DNA from: Orthonyx spaldingii
Taxonomy: Eukaryota > Chordata > Aves > Passeriformes > Orthonychidae
DNA length: 64,000 bases
Direction: 5' to 3'
NCBI GenBank assembly: GCA_013397795.1
Contig: VZTJ01000523.1
Location: 4,369,218-4,433,217, forward strand
This document shows positions 1 through 13,910 of the stretch, piece by piece (positions within the stretch are counted from its first letter, which is position 1; every line of letters begins with the position of its first letter). A program made the translations under genes and the position numbers. The notes under the pieces were generated by a model that was given only the letters and a program-made list of their open reading frames with translations, searched no databases and was not told the DNA's origin.

Positions 1-3000
1 TTTCTTGAGACACAATTGAGCTGCTTCAGGTAGGGAAGAGTTGGGGATGTGGCAAAGGTGCGGGAGTGTTGTAATAGTTTGCTTAAAGCCAATGATGATT
101 AAAATCTGACACTGTTTCCCTGTTAGCTGCTTGTTCCTGCCATTCGTGACTCCTGTTTACAAAAGAGCTGTGTTTATGTAGGTCACTGTACTACTGGCAC
201 TGTAAGTAACTCTTATCTTTTTTGGGGGGGACCGTGGAAATGTATCGGCTTATGGGCTTTGAGCTGTGTGGCACTCAGCCAGCAGCACTTTGTGCTGTTC
301 TCTGTGCTGGCTTTGCTCAGCCACCACACTTGTGCAGGCTGTGAAATAACCTGGTGGCTCTTGGGTGGTTTCCCACCCCAGGTAGCTTGGCGCACATGGA
401 GCAAGATTTCCTCATTGCTTAGAAGGGGTTTGGGGACCAAATTACACTGAGCTGGGTTACTCTTGTGTTGCAGTGACCAGGAGGAGTCTGTGGCTGGGCT
501 GGGTGTTGGTCACCTGGGCAGATGGGCCCAGGCAGGACTTGGGGCAGCATTTTAAGCTCCAGGGTACAGTGCAAGAGATTGGCTTTCAACCTGCCTTAGT
601 CCCTTTCTGCAGAAAATCACTGTTTTACAGTAGCCTGCCAAGCTCTACTTGTGCAGGGAGTTCCCACTCGTGGTCCAGGAGCAGCAGCTCTGCTGCCGGA
701 GCCAGGGAAGTTGTTCTCCCATCAGCCAGAACCATCAGCCAACCCTCTCTGGAACAGCAAAGGAGCAGAGATGTAACTGTAGGTGAGTTCAGTGAACTCA
801 TTAAGTTCAGGTGAGATGGAGAATTCACATTACATTTGATAATGAGAGAAAATCCGCCTCAACTCCAAGCCCAGTTGGCATTTCCAGGGCAGTAAGAAAC
901 AAAACTCACTTCTGTATGTAGAGTGAGCCTATTTAATCTCAAAAGATCCATTGATGTATTTAACTGTGAGCAAAAGCATTCAACAGGTTTTGCATCAGTG
1001 AACCCACCATGCTTGTAGGTGCCAAGGCAGAGCAGAAACATTGTGCGTGTGGGCTGTGTGCCAGGTTTTGTGAACAGAGACCTGGGCATTGCTGTAGGAT
1101 CCTGAAAAGATCAGTGTTTGTTCTCACATATCTTTCTTTAATTGACACAACAACAAAAATGCACTTTTCCTTGGAGATGCCCATGTATATAGTGAACAGA
1201 CGTGACTGTCCCTTACTTATTGAATATTGACACCTTGATCTGTCTACAGACAACGTGTTTGTGGAAGGACAAGTAGATGGAGCACCACTAAAGTCAACAC
1301 AAAGCAGTAGAGCTACAATCTGCCCATCCTCTGCCAAACCAGAGCATTAATTGACTTCCTTTACAATAAAACATTACTGGGCATTACAAAACCATTCAGT
1401 GCTTTTGTACTTGATAAAGCTGTTGGCATCCATTAGTGCCATATGTAGTTAGGGAGTTACTTACACATAACTCCTCTCCATTATTTAATACTTCAGTGAT
1501 TTGTTTATTTGCTCTGGAGACGTTTCTGAGTTGGAGTGAAGAAGAAACAATCCAAGCCAAACAAGCCAGTTGCCTGGCAATTGTCACCAGAAGAGAATGG
1601 CCACTGGGTTTTTGAAGTTTGTTTTTAAAACACTGATGTTGCTCAGCTAAGGGTCTTATGTCAGACCTGAGCCCAGAGCAACTTTTTGTTTTTACAACTG
1701 AGGATATGAGCTGTTCAGTGGAGAAATAAGGCAATAATGGAAGTGCTGCCAATCTTAAATACAGTATTGCAGTTCACTCTAATAGGTGAGCTGCATCAAG
1801 ACCTGGGGTAATCTGGGGTAAATATCTTTGTAAGAGATCACTTTGTAAATGATAGAATACAGCTTTTTTTATTTAGCTGTGCTATGATGAAAGTTTCTCT
1901 GTTAAACTTATCAACACATATTGAATTTCAAAGAATATACCTGGAAGCAAACAGTTGTATTTACTGTTATTCTGTAAATATCATAGTTTTTAGACACTTT
2001 AGTCATACCAAAGTATGAAATGCCACAGCGGTTGTCTTTGAAAACGTGGTGTTTTATGCTCACCCTGGCTTCTTATATTGACCTCTTTTATTACTGACCT
2101 TGGCCGCCACTGCTTCTATAGACAAAGTACAGTTCAACTGTGTGGTATTAAGAATAATGACAGGTTATTTAACTGCCATTAAAATCCCCTGGAATTATGG
2201 AAAACTTATCTTCCATGCCCATAGTGATTATACCATGAATAACAACACTACTGCCCTTGCCTGTCCTTTGGGCTTCTTTTGTTTTTCACAGCACTGGCAG
2301 CATTTCTGCAGCAGTAGATTTCCCTCCTGCTATTTCAGATCCTCAGGTGTGTTACCTGACTGAGCATCTTCTCTCCACGTGGTTGTTCCTCATTCCCCCT
2401 TGCCATCCGCCCTTAGGCTGAGTGTGGGCATTCACACACAGACCTTGGCCCATTTGCAGCTTGGAGCAGACCTGGCTACAAAGGGCAGGTGAACTGGAGC
2501 TCCAGAGGTGTTGCAGAGCCTCCAGGTAGATTCCTGAGGAGCTCTACAGTCCCCAAGAGGAGGAAGTCATGCTGCTGTAAAACTGCTTTTGGAAACTGTG
2601 CCTCCAGGCACGCATTTAAATGGGAGCCTGTGTGTTGTTCCTGGTCTGTGAACAGCAGTGCAGAAGAGTAAATTCAGTAATGTGTCAGTAAACAGCTCCC
2701 ATCCCAAGCCTTGCTTTAGTGGCTAATTTGTCAGCAGTGGTGTGTGTTAGGGCTTTATTATTTCTACAATTTGTCTGCTTAAAAACTTCATCCCTAAAAC
2801 CTGCTATTAAAATACTTTATCAAGGAGGCTGACTCTCAGGGCACACTGGGAAAAAATTTGCTGTCTAGACCTATATCTATATTAATTTTCTAATCTTCTA
2901 CTTTTTCCCTGGTTGAAAATCTGCCTAGTATGTCCACCTCTTGTAGGTATTTTAATCATGAGTGTAGGGAAGAGTGATTTTAGTCAGTCTGTTTGTGCTT

Positions 3001-3163
3001 TTTACCATAAACCAAGACAATTGGGAGAGCTACAGTACAAATAAGCTTAATAAAATATTCAACCCCAGCACCTCCGAAAGTTAATGCTTTCTCTGTTATT
3101 GGAATTACAAGGGACACAGTCTGGGGGTCTTACATAGGTAATAGCTGATCTCCTCTGAGGTTA

Positions 3164-3738
3164 GAATCAGAGAATGGTTTAGGTTGGAAGGAACCTTAAA
3201 GACCATCTGGTCCTAAGTCCCCTGCCATGGCAGGGACACCTTTCACTGCACCACGTTGCTCAAAGCCCCATCCAACCCAGCCCTGAACATTACCAGGGAT
3301 GAGGCAGCCACAGCTTCTCTGGGAAATCTGTGCCAGGGCCTCACCACCCCCACAGTCAAGAATTTCTTCCTAATATCTAATCTAAACCTCTGTCAGCTGA
3401 AAGCCATTCCTGCTTGTCCTGTCACTCCATATCCTTGTAATAAGAACCACTCCAGCTCTCTTGGAGCCCCATTAGGTACTTGAAGGTGCAGTAAGGTGGC
3501 AGCTTTCACTTCTCCAGGCTGAACAACCCCAACTCTCAGCCTGTCTGCATAGCAGAGATGCTCCAGACCTTTGATCAACACTGTCACCCTCACTCCAAAG
3601 GTCCATGTCCTTCTTATCTTGAGGGGCCTTGGAGGTGGAGGAAATACTCCAGGTAGGATCTCACTGGAATGGACTAGAGGGACAGAATCCCCTCCCTCAA
3701 CCTGCTGCCTACCCCATTTTTGATGCAACCCAGCTGCC
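3164..3738 (-). mobile_element. CR1 non-LTR retroposon, 5'-truncated, minus orientation
   Basis: Read on the minus strand this is about 570 bases of the CR1 3' end. On the + strand it opens with 'gaatcagagaatggtttagg', continues with 'gccatggcagggacacc', 'tgctcaaagccccatccaac' and 'aagaatttcttcctaatatc', and reaches 'ggctgaacaaccccaac' and 'gggacagaatcccctccctc', all hallmark CR1 wording. It is the longest copy in the window. Small indels and substitutions against the usual wording suggest an old insertion. The 111-residue minus-strand frame across it is not a usable reverse transcriptase gene. The upstream boundary near 3738 is approximate. Confidence 0.93.
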
Positions 3739-4609
3739 CAGCCCCTGCTGCTGCCCTTGCAGTCTGTTGCTCTACCTGCAGAGCATTGCCTAGAAAGGAA
3801 AGAGCAGGGAGTTCAGCAAAGTCTTTTTTTTTCACTCAGAACTGATGACTGAGTTTCTAGAAAATCCTATTAAATTGCAAAATTAACTGGAGCTTTGTTC
3901 AACCACTTGCACCCGTCAGAAGGAGGGAAGCAGAAAGATGCCAGTGCTATATGGGCACAGCATGCAATTCCCAATGTGCTTGTGCTGTGAGCAGATCCCT
4001 GCTGTTTTACTTTCCTACAAACACCTTTAAAAGACTGTTTAGGGCTGGGTTAATAAGTTATACAGCTGTACTGCTGGGGTGCTGTGGAGGTGATGCCATT
4101 GTGCAGGCTGGGTTTGATGTTATCCCAAAGCTGAAGTGCTCACCTCACCTGGCTCACGGATAGTGTCTGGTGTGAACCCATCTCTGATGGCCTTGGGAAG
4201 CCTCAGAGTCAGGAAAACTGGACCCTTGCTTCCCTAGATTTTTGGGGAATCCTGGCAGGGAGTCCATGAGCATGTTGTAAAGATAACCAGGTACTTTGGT
4301 TGGTTGTAGCACCACAGAAACATTGCTGCAGTGGATGTTCAAAATAGCAGTTCCAACAGAAACACAGGGGTGCAAATCAATAATATGTAAATAAAGGGAC
4401 TTTTGGCACCCAGGAATGAAAATATCACCCATTGCCATACACAGTGATTCAGTACATTTGTCAGCACGGCGATGCCAGGCTGGTTCTCCCCAGATACTGC
4501 CCAGGAGCTGCTTTTGGGGCCATCTCACCTGGGGACTTGCTGGAAGCTGCTTTGCTCAGCAGGTTGCACTGGCAGAGAGCTCCGGTGAGTTTTCCTATCT
4601 GCTAATGGA

Positions 4610-4633
4610 TTTTTTTTTTTTTTTTTTTTTTTT
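4610..4633. repeat. T24 homopolymer
   Basis: Twenty-four consecutive T in intron 3. No retroposon body of SINE type is evident next to it, so it is probably simple slippage. Confidence 0.9.
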
Positions 4634-5874
4634 GTCTGTACTAGAGCTGGCAAGAGATTTGTGGGGAAACCTTTGAAATTACAGCGCTGTTTGCAAAGTC
4701 CTTCCCTCTGAGATGCCGAGATCGGTTTCTTTGTACTTTTAATGTGGCTTGCTTTTTGTTGGCATCACTCCTGGGAGAGTCAGCTGGATGTACAGCCTCT
4801 GTATTTTCAAGTTCTTTATTGGCAAAGTTTAATCCTCAGGCTATTCTCTAATACTCACTGGTAGCTAGCTCCATTTATCACTTAAAGCTGGAAATACAGG
4901 TGAAGTTTTGGTTTTCAGTGATCTCAGACCCCCTCATAACTATCCCAAGGTGTGTGTATTGTGTATTTTTGTTATCCATTTTGTGATAGGCAGTGTAAGG
5001 TTCCTGATAAGCGTGTTAAAGCAAGCATCTGCTTCCCCTGCAGGATGAAAATAGACTTTATTATGAGGGCAGTATCAGCAGCATTCTCATTCCTGTGAGA
5101 AGACCTTGGGAGTACTGTGACTAGTTGTCTGAAGAGGTTTTGGGTAGTAAAGATTTTCTGACACTTGGGGAAGCATATGGCAAGGCACTGAATTTCAGGG
5201 TGTTGATTTTGAGCTAGAAATCCCCATGTTGCTGGTGGCTTGGCTGGTGCTGAAAGAATAAGGGCAACAGTTATTCATGCCTGCACTTTTGTAACCCAGT
5301 ATCAACAACTTGGATCCAGCTATTTTGGCACGCTGCTGCAGGACTTAAATCTCTGGTTTAGTATTCAAATACGCAGTAGCAAATTAGGGGCCTGCATCTC
5401 ATTCTTGGAAGGGACTTTGGCATGAACACTTGACCATCAGCCTCTCTAGGGGAGTGAGACTCAGAGGTTATTCTCAGCCGAGTGATAGCTTTACCTCTTG
5501 TCTGGCCTGGGAAGGGAGACCATTGGTGTCACAATAATTCACTGCTAACAAGAATTTTGCCTGTGAGGGTACAGAGTAGCATGTCTTTGGTCAGGGTTGC
5601 CCTTTTGCAGTGTGGACAAAGTGGCAACCTGGTGTGCTCTCCTGCCTGCCCTGCTGGCATGGGAAGGCTTTGAGTCAATTTGCCACCAAATTGGATCTGC
5701 ATGAAGCAGACTGAGTGCGTGGGGCTCTGTAGAGCTGCTGGGGGGAAGCAGTGGCCAGTGGTGCTCAAACCTGTCACTGCAAAGCCAGAGGAGGTGGCAC
5801 TGAACATCAGCACAGGTTTAATTTAAAAATAGCATTTGATTTTGCTTCTATTTGTAACTTTTTATATTATACTC

Positions 5875-5886
5875 TTTTTTTTTTTT
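5875..5886. repeat. T12 homopolymer
   Basis: Short poly-T in an AT-rich stretch of intron 3. Confidence 0.8.
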
Positions 5887-8800
5887 GTTCTCCCTTTGTC
5901 CTTTTAACTGGACATGTTCTGGTCTCTGTGCCATTTCATGGGAATTTGCAGTGCGGCCTTTTTTAAAAATAAAAAGTAGAAGATAGCTGCTCACAGTGCC
6001 CCTTCCTCCCTGCATGCACACACAGCAGCATGTGGAGCATCTTTGACAGTGTGTTTGATGTCCAACCCAACTCTGCACTGAAGATCACATGAATCTGTTT
6101 GTTGACTTCAGTCTGAGGCAGATCACTCGGCTGGTGGCAACTTCATCCCCACCACTCTGCAGCTTAAAAAGACCTTTTTAAGGCTGCTGCATCTCATGGG
6201 TGGGAATATCATACAGCACCCACTGAGCCTGGCTTGATCTCCCTTCAAGTCATGTGTTGGCTGCAGCACGAGTGAGCTGCATGCAGGTTTGTGTGTGATG
6301 GGATGTCTTGCATTGTTTCCAAGCTGAAGTCAGGACAAGCCTAAAGCCCTCATGCAGATTAATAGCTGGTTCTGTGTAGCTGTCTGCATGTACCGTGGCT
6401 TGGTGTGTTCCTTGTTTTAGTGGAGGAGCTAATTTGTTGCTTTGCAACTGGCTCCTGAGTGTTTAAAAAGATATTTGGTTCTGAGATACCCCAGCATCAG
6501 GACAAAGAACTCCCAGAGTTAGTGGGGCAGGATACAGTCTTAACAGCTGGAAATGAGGGTACACAGCTTTGCAATGTTTTGCAGCTTTCTTCACAGCACA
6601 GAACAGCTTCTTTTTTTCTCATCTCTTTTCTTTTCCTGGCTCCCATCACAGCTGTCTTGGACAGCTGGGTCTGGGATACTTTGGGATGTAGGAGAGGAAG
6701 GAACTGGTGGTCGTGTCATACAAAGCATTGCAGGAAGGGACGTATGAGGTGCCTGTTCCTTTGCCTCTCAGCTTCAAGCTTTGAAATTTCGAGCTGTCTG
6801 ATTTTGTAATAAATTGTAATGGTCAAGGACATAATATGTGGTCTTGAAGTAGATTGGATTTAAGCAGAAAAAATCTTGAGTTTCAGTCTGAACCAAAGAT
6901 CACAGCATCAGAAAGTTCCCTCTGGGTGTCTTGAGGCTTCATCTGCATCAAAAACTGTGGGAGAGGTGCTGGCCAGGGAGGAGCTGCCCCTCTGAAAGGG
7001 GAGGGCTGGGCCACAGCCCCTTCACTGGAGCTCTATTTGCAGATGAGCTTTAGAGCTGAACTTCCTGCAGAGTTAAACCCGCCTCATGCTCTGGGTCCTT
7101 GCTGAGATTTAGATTTGGTTTACCTGAAGGATGCTACAAGCTTGTTCACAACAGAAATGGGAGACTTTTAGATGTGGGCTGACCCCCCTGGCTTCTGAGG
7201 AGCCTGCAGAGAAGTGATATCTGTGGCACGAACTGCCTTTATTCTTATTTAACTCAGTCCCTCCAGACGTGCCATTGCCCTGTACACTTACTGTGGAATG
7301 GTGGAGCTGCCTCTGGAATTCTGTTAAAACTGCCCACACATCTTTCTTTTACCAGAGAGATTAAACCCCTGAGCATCAGCCCTGCAGACATGGCTCTCTC
7401 ACTTGCTGCCCAGATTGCTGCAGCCTCCTGCAACCCCTGTTAACATAGATGCTTTATTAGCAAAATACATTCTGGCCCATTTCCTTTCCTGAAGATTTTT
7501 ATCCTTGCTTAGACCCGCAGCTTTGCAACACCAGAGTTGTGCTCACCAATATCCATCTCTCTGTGCTTTTTACGCTAAACCCTCTTTTGGCCTCATTATC
7601 CGTGACTGCAGTTTCCACTCAGACCTCCATCCGGGGTCATTCACCGGGCATCCTTCATCTTAACAGCGCTGAGTTTACTTCCAGTGACAGTAACCCCCGT
7701 GAGTGTTGCTGCCTTAAAACTAGAACTATCTCTCCCATTAGCAATGCTGATGAATGAGCCAAGAACAAACCAGAAACTTAAAAGCGACCCTCTGCAAAGC
7801 AGAAATAGTGCCCAGAGCTGCCCAGGCGGAGCAGCGGTGTTTTGTTTTGCGCTGGAGAGGATGAGGGGCTGGATTGCAATGAATGGTTTGCTTCATTTTG
7901 AATTCTCTGCCTGTGTGTGGTGCTGTGAATTATATCATTTTTGCATCTTATTGTAAAGTGGCTTTGAGGTACCCGGCATGAAAGATGCTAAATGCATTTG
8001 GCTGGGGAAAAAATTCCAACAAACAATTGAGGCAGATTTTTCATCCATCTGCTGCATCCCCTCACTGCCGGGTCCTCACTGCCTTGTCAGGCTACTGCAA
8101 AAAGAACTGGTGGCCTTTTCCATCCCTACCTGTTGTGTTGCCCCACTAATGAGCCCCTGAGGGCACGGAGTCTGCTTTCAGGAGGTGAAGTTTGCTGCTA
8201 ACTGCATTATTCTTCCAAAGATTTGTTTAAGCAAGAGCAGACTGGCTGCAGAAAGCTGTGCTGATAGCCTACAGCTACTTGGGCAGAGTTATTTCTGTTT
8301 AGAAAGAAAAAGAAAAGAAAAAGCAAGGCAGCTGTTGGCAAATTTTGCAGTTCTTTATCCAGGTGTATTTTTCTAACCTAATCAATTTTCACACCCAATT
8401 CTCTTCCATGCTATTGACAAAGGTAGAGACGATGCTCTGAGCCAGTGACCTGGAGAGAACCACCTAGAGAGCTGGATGGTTACAGAGGATAACTTGGGGG
8501 TGACTGATGTGCTCTAAGTTATGTCTTTCCAAAGTTTATTAACTCCTGGATTGCACATATTGATCTGTATCACAGTACAAATAAACCTCATGTTGCTGCT
8601 CTCCAGAGAGCCAGAGTTCAGGTATTTCTGTAGATACCCAACTGCCTGTGCTGGTATTTAAATCATCCATCCTCTGTCTCCTCCCTGAGGGACAGCCCAA
8701 AAGTCACGGAGCAGAGAGCACTTGAGGGCAGTGGGAGCTGAGGGAGGTGACGCTGGGGTGGCTCCAACGAGCAAAATGGCACCATGAGCTCACTGCAGAT

Positions 8801-9129
8801 GGGCCCAAAAGGGTTTGCCCGGCAGATGCTGAAAAACATCCAGAAAGGTCATCTCTGAGCCTTGCTTCGTGCAATTCCCATTGTGTGGAGCCAGGAGGAA
8901 ATGTAATAACTCTCCACCTGTAGGTTTTGGTGCAAGATGTTTCTCTTTTCCGTGAGTTGGGGAAATGCCCAGCTCACAACTTGCAAGGCGAGTGGAAAGT
9001 AATGACGATAAACAAAAATGCATTACAAGTGTTTAGTCAATTTTTCTTTCCATCTAATGATTCTCCTACCTCATTTTGGTATTGTTGTATATCAGTTTAT
9101 TGGAATTCACTTCTCATAATCAAATACTA

Positions 9130-9560
9130 GCCCTCCGTTTGATGCTGTTAATAAAGGTGTTGTGATAAAGTAGAATTAATTTAATTTCTGTCTGCAAACA
9201 GCCTATTGTTGAATGAGTCCCTTTAATACATTAATCAGACATATAGCATTGTAACAAGGTTAAAAGTGTACACTGATTTCCATATAAAGATATTCTCAAT
9301 CAGGCAGAAACGAATCTAATGTTGTAAGTCATTCTGTAATTCAATTGTTCTAACCACAGTACATGTAAAAACAAGATGTCTTACAACAAAGTCTCAAAAA
9401 AGCCCTGCAGATACTTATATCTTTATAGAAAAGAATGATTTACATTTTCAATAAGCCTTATTTGTCTTTGGGAAAAATGTAATTCCTTTATCGAGCAAAA
9501 ATCTAATGGAAGCCTTTTTACCTGTTTGCCTTATTTTGGGTGTATTATCTTGGTGCTGAC
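9130..9560. promoter_or_regulatory. Candidate conserved non-coding element in intron 3
   Basis: AT-rich, repeat-free block with TTAATAAAG and AATTAATTTAATT homeodomain words, a SOX-like CCTATTGTT near 9200, and CTAATTAGATTA-like words at its distal side. No open frame longer than background. Function is inferred from texture only. Confidence 0.25.
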
Positions 9561-10407
9561 CCTTAATTAGATTAGGTTAGGCCTGACTGTCAGGGAGAAA
9601 AAATTGCTATGGATCTGGTAGCTTTAAAACTAAGAAAAAATCAACAGATGAAGTAAAAAAAACCAATGAAAAAAAGAACACAGGGCCTTCCCAAGCCTTT
9701 TGTTGGCCTTGAATGGATTCATTTTACCAGCAGCTACTTTCTGCTGCATTTTTACCATTTTCCCTTCTCTTTTAGGCTTTAACAGGGGAGTTCCATGGCA
9801 TGGCCATAGGGAAAGCCTCATGGCCCCCTTGTCAGGAGCTGGATAATGAGCTGTGAGGTTGCTCTGGGATTTGCTGAAAAACAAATGCTTGTAATTTTTC
9901 TGCTGAAGAAATTCAGCAACTCAACTGTTGAAATGGTTTGGAGAATTTTGGTGCCTCCAGCCTTGTTGTCTTAGCAGAGACTGGTGTTTGGAAAGAGAAA
10001 GGTGGATGGAGGGAGAAAAAAGTTGCTGCTGGGGGGATTATTGCTAGCTGAAGGTTCAAATAAGTAGGGTGATGGTCCTTTGTAAGGGATGGTGAGTGGG
10101 GAGGAATGGTGAGTACCAAACCCTTTGGGGTAGGAAGGGCTTCCATTCAGCACAGAAAGGGAGAGGGGTATTTTATAGCAAAAAGTACTTATTGGTGTAA
10201 AAACCTTTGGGATGGTTTCAGTACGAGCATTTATTGAAATATAAATCTGAAAAGCTGTGTGTACCTGCGAGCATGATCTGTGCAGGCTGCAAAACAGGCA
10301 TTGCCTTTTACCTGCTTGTTTTCATATCACCAGTTATAGCAGATTTAGTGGCAAGTCCTGTGCGCTCTATTTTAAATAAATATTACACTTGCTATTGGAT
10401 TGCTGAA

Positions 10408-10422
10408 GGAGAGAGAGAGAGA
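10408..10422. repeat. Short (GA)n run
   Basis: A run of alternating G and A inside intron 3, too short to expect strong polymorphism. Confidence 0.7.
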
Positions 10423-12732
10423 ACTAATTAAGGAGATGGGATATCATCAGTAAATTTTTCTTCTCTGAGATTTTATGAGCAGTAATTTGAAAAGAGCCAT
10501 ATTAAAGTCATTGAGGAACAAGTTAATGCTGCGTTTCTGAGAATATTGCCCTTCTACTCAAAGATTATATTAAAGAATAAACAGTGTACAGTAGCTAATT
10601 GCTAGCTGACACATTATAATGGCTTTATACTTCCAAAATTGCATCGGTCTGGTTTAAGAAAAGAAAAGGGGAAAAGTAATGCAGTAACTTTTTAATTATT
10701 TAACAAAGTATTTCTCAAAGAATAATTGAATCTGGGCTCATGGCTGCAGGGGGGAAGAGAGGCTAGTAGGTATTGACCACATTTGCAACCCAGCTGACAC
10801 GGCTGCTGTTAAATACCCTGTTACAGGCTCTGACTCTGGCTTGTGTTCCAGACTGATGGCAGGTATCTGTTTTTCCTCTCTAAATTAAGCTGCTAGGAAT
10901 TTATTTCTCTCGGATTGTTCCTTTCTGTAGTGCCGTAGGCACAAACACAGTGCAATATTAAACCCCACAGAAATCTGCCAAGGAAACCGATTAACCCGTG
11001 GAAGGAAAATAACAAGCGCATGGTGATTGCCTGGAGCTGTCGTGCTGCCTGGCTTTGCCCAGTGAGGGTTTTTTTAAGTTCCCGGTGAAAACTGGTGATT
11101 CCTCAAGCCAATTCCTTGTTTCTCAGTCTGTTGGGATAGGGTAGATTTAATTGCCTGCAATAGGAGGGTCTTCTAGGGACTGATAGTAGCAATTGTGTGT
11201 TAGAGCATGCACACAATGCAATTGTAGAATTAAACTATGTTTAGCATCCTTAGCAGAAATGGGCTTTGCTACCTTGAGTCCAAATTTAATTTTCTGTCAG
11301 GTTAGATGAATCAGTGCTAATGTTGAAATCAGCTGTTTGAGTTTGGAGCATCTTCAGCCTCCTCAGGGAATCAGTCCCAAAGGCAGAGCAACAGCCTGGG
11401 GTCAGGAGCAGCCGTGTCCCCCACCTCAACCATGAAGCACATTGGGGCCTTGGGGCTTCACCAGGAGATGGACCCTGGGTACTGCCACGTTCTGCACCTG
11501 AACCTGGCCTTGGTCAGTCTCACATGCTCTGGTTTTCTCTGGATTTTACTCCCACATCTTCCCTTTTGCTCTGCCATAACCTTCCAGGCAAGGTGGACTT
11601 CTCCTTCCAAGAATAAAGTCTTGGTTTGGTTGTCTAGGAAATATCAGATTGGGCAGATCTACTTAAAACCATAATGGTGCATTAGCATGCTACAGGGCCC
11701 CGTTCCAGGAAATGTCTCCACTTGGAAAAACTGCTTAAGTGTGTGCCAAAAATTAAGCAAATGTTTTTTTCTTGACTCTCCCAGTTGGTTGGCTGGGTTG
11801 GGTCTGAGCCCTGGCTGGGGCTCCAGCTGCCTGCCCTGCGGTTTGCTGCCGAGGTCCAACCATCCAAACTGAAATACCAAATTTTGTGTTAAATATGGAA
11901 TTAACAAAATGCTGGAAGGAAAGACTGACTTGAGAAGTTGTGCTTTAATTATATGTCATGGATTATAAAAGCAGAAGGAGCAACTGTGATCATTTAGTCT
12001 GACTTCCTCTCTACCTATAAATAACAATAAACAGGCTTTCGCTGAAACACAAAGCTGCTTTCTTTGGTGGATTAAACACTCCATGCTGGGGATGCCAGAA
12101 AGAAGAAACATCTTGTTTGCATTATGTTATGTAGGTTTGAAAGGGCTCAACTCAAGCCGAGGTCACAGTTCCTTTGAGAGAAAGGGCATCCTGCGCTGGG
12201 AGAAGCTGGGTCAGCACAGGGGTCGGGATGTGGTGGGACACCGTGTGGAGGTGTCTTGTGTGCTGTAGCACGTGTGTGGTACATTGGCCATCACATCCTC
12301 CTGGGGACAGGGTGGCATGTCCTAACGGGAGCAGTGATTGGAGCTGCAGTGGTTATCTCTTTCCAGTTTAAGGCATGTGAACCCTGACACAGCAGAGGGA
12401 AGCGCAGGTGGGAATCATCCAGCTTCAGCAGTTGGCACCAAGGATTGAAACCCGTAAAAAGTCCCTTGTGCTCCCTACTGCTCTTTGGAGCTGGTGCGCC
12501 CTCGCCCTTATGCAGTCTGTGGGGTGGAGTGGTGGTGTAACCACACCCTGTGTCAGACCTGCCAGCTCCTGTGTCAGCTCTGTCACATCCACACACGTGG
12601 CTGTGTGTGGAGCACACCCTGCTCCTTGCCCCGAGAACCAGTCCCATTGGTCCTCTCTGGGACCCGTGTTTCTGCTGTGACACTGACCCTCTGCAAAGTA
12701 TTTTGTGATCCTCTCTACGAAGGATGAGAATT

Positions 12733-12786
12733 GGGATTTAGAACTAGATGATCTTTAAGGTCCCTTCCAACCCAAACCATTCTATG
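12733..12786 (+). mobile_element. CR1 3' tail, + orientation
   Basis: A short remnant with the diagnostic words 'aactagatgatctttaagg' and 'ttccaacccaaaccattcta'. Only the last 50-odd bases can be recognised, so it is strongly 5'-truncated or its 5' part is decayed. Confidence 0.88.
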
Positions 12787-13559
12787 AAAAATTAAGTTAT
12801 ATTTGCTTTGAAAAATGCCTCCTTAGTGCCTCTGTGGTTCTGTAGCAGTTTGAAGGACCTGGTCTTCAAACCAGGTGGTGATGGCCTTCAGCACAACCTG
12901 GTCTGGTGTCTGAAGGGGTCCCTGAGCATTTGTAGTGCATGTTTGCAGCATGTGTTGGGCGTCACCGCGGGCACTGGTGTGACAGGCACTCTGTTATTTT
13001 AAGCATTAGTGTTTGTGTGCATTTTACACATTATAGCGTTGCATTATTTAAGGGTGATGCATTATTAAACGTTCTCCTCAGCATGGAGAGTAGGTCACTT
13101 CCTGCGATTCCTGTCTCTGCATGAGTGAGTTAGGATGCTGTCTCTTATGTAATCCTTGCAGTCTGAATAATGGAGATAGTAATACTATAGAGCTGATTAA
13201 TAACATTTAGTACTCCATTAATGAGGAATTTTGTTGGAGTGTTCATAGAAGACATCTGTGTTACCATACTCAGTTTGTTCTTTCTGCTTGAGTGCCTGGA
13301 ACCAGAAGAACAATCATTACTTAGTTAATAATGATGTGCTTCCTAAAATAAAGGCCTGTAAATTCATTTTTATGCCCATAATCACATTTTTCTGCTGTGA
13401 GAAGAGTGAGGGAGCTGGGAATTGTCTCTTTCCCATCTTACTGACAAAATGTATATAATGATTAGAAGCATATAATAAGAGTGTTTGTCCTAGCCAAATG
13501 TTTTTCCACTCCTGTTAATCAGCGTTCGTTTGAGAGCACGGCGCCGTTTGTGGAAGGCG

Positions 13560-13910
13560 ATGCAATCACTGGGGCAGTGTGGCAGATTTAAATCAGTAAT
13601 AAAAGCCCTGGGGAAATTAACAAGACAAAACATTAACCACAGACTAAACATTAACATATATTAGCATTTTTATTACACCTGTAGAAATGGTAAATGTGCT
13701 TGGTTACTACTATTAAAAAGTTTATGTTCTATCCCACATCATCGCAATGTATGTTTTTGGTTTAAGCCCTTTAGAATTTAATTAAGCGGAATTCTGTAGC
13801 GGCGCTTGAGTAATAGACTTCAGGTTCACTTTTATGGTGACTTTGAAGATAAACGGGGCACAAATGCGATCTTTATAATGCTAATAACACTTGTGATGTG
13901 TAGCGGAGCA
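13560..13910. promoter_or_regulatory. Candidate conserved non-coding element in intron 3
   Basis: AT-rich and repeat-free, yet it retains several CpGs (in 'catcgcaatg', 'aagcggaattctgtagcgg', 'cgcttgag', 'aaacgggg' and 'aatgcgatc'). It carries TTTATAATG and TTTAATTAAG homeodomain/CDX-like words. CpG survival inside AT-rich sequence is what purifying selection would leave, but only alignment can tell. Confidence 0.3.

Noticed and set aside
473..814. 113-codon + strand frame following a 'cttgtgttgcag' acceptor-like sequence
   Set aside because: No glypican similarity, and the product has no conserved features; a chance frame.
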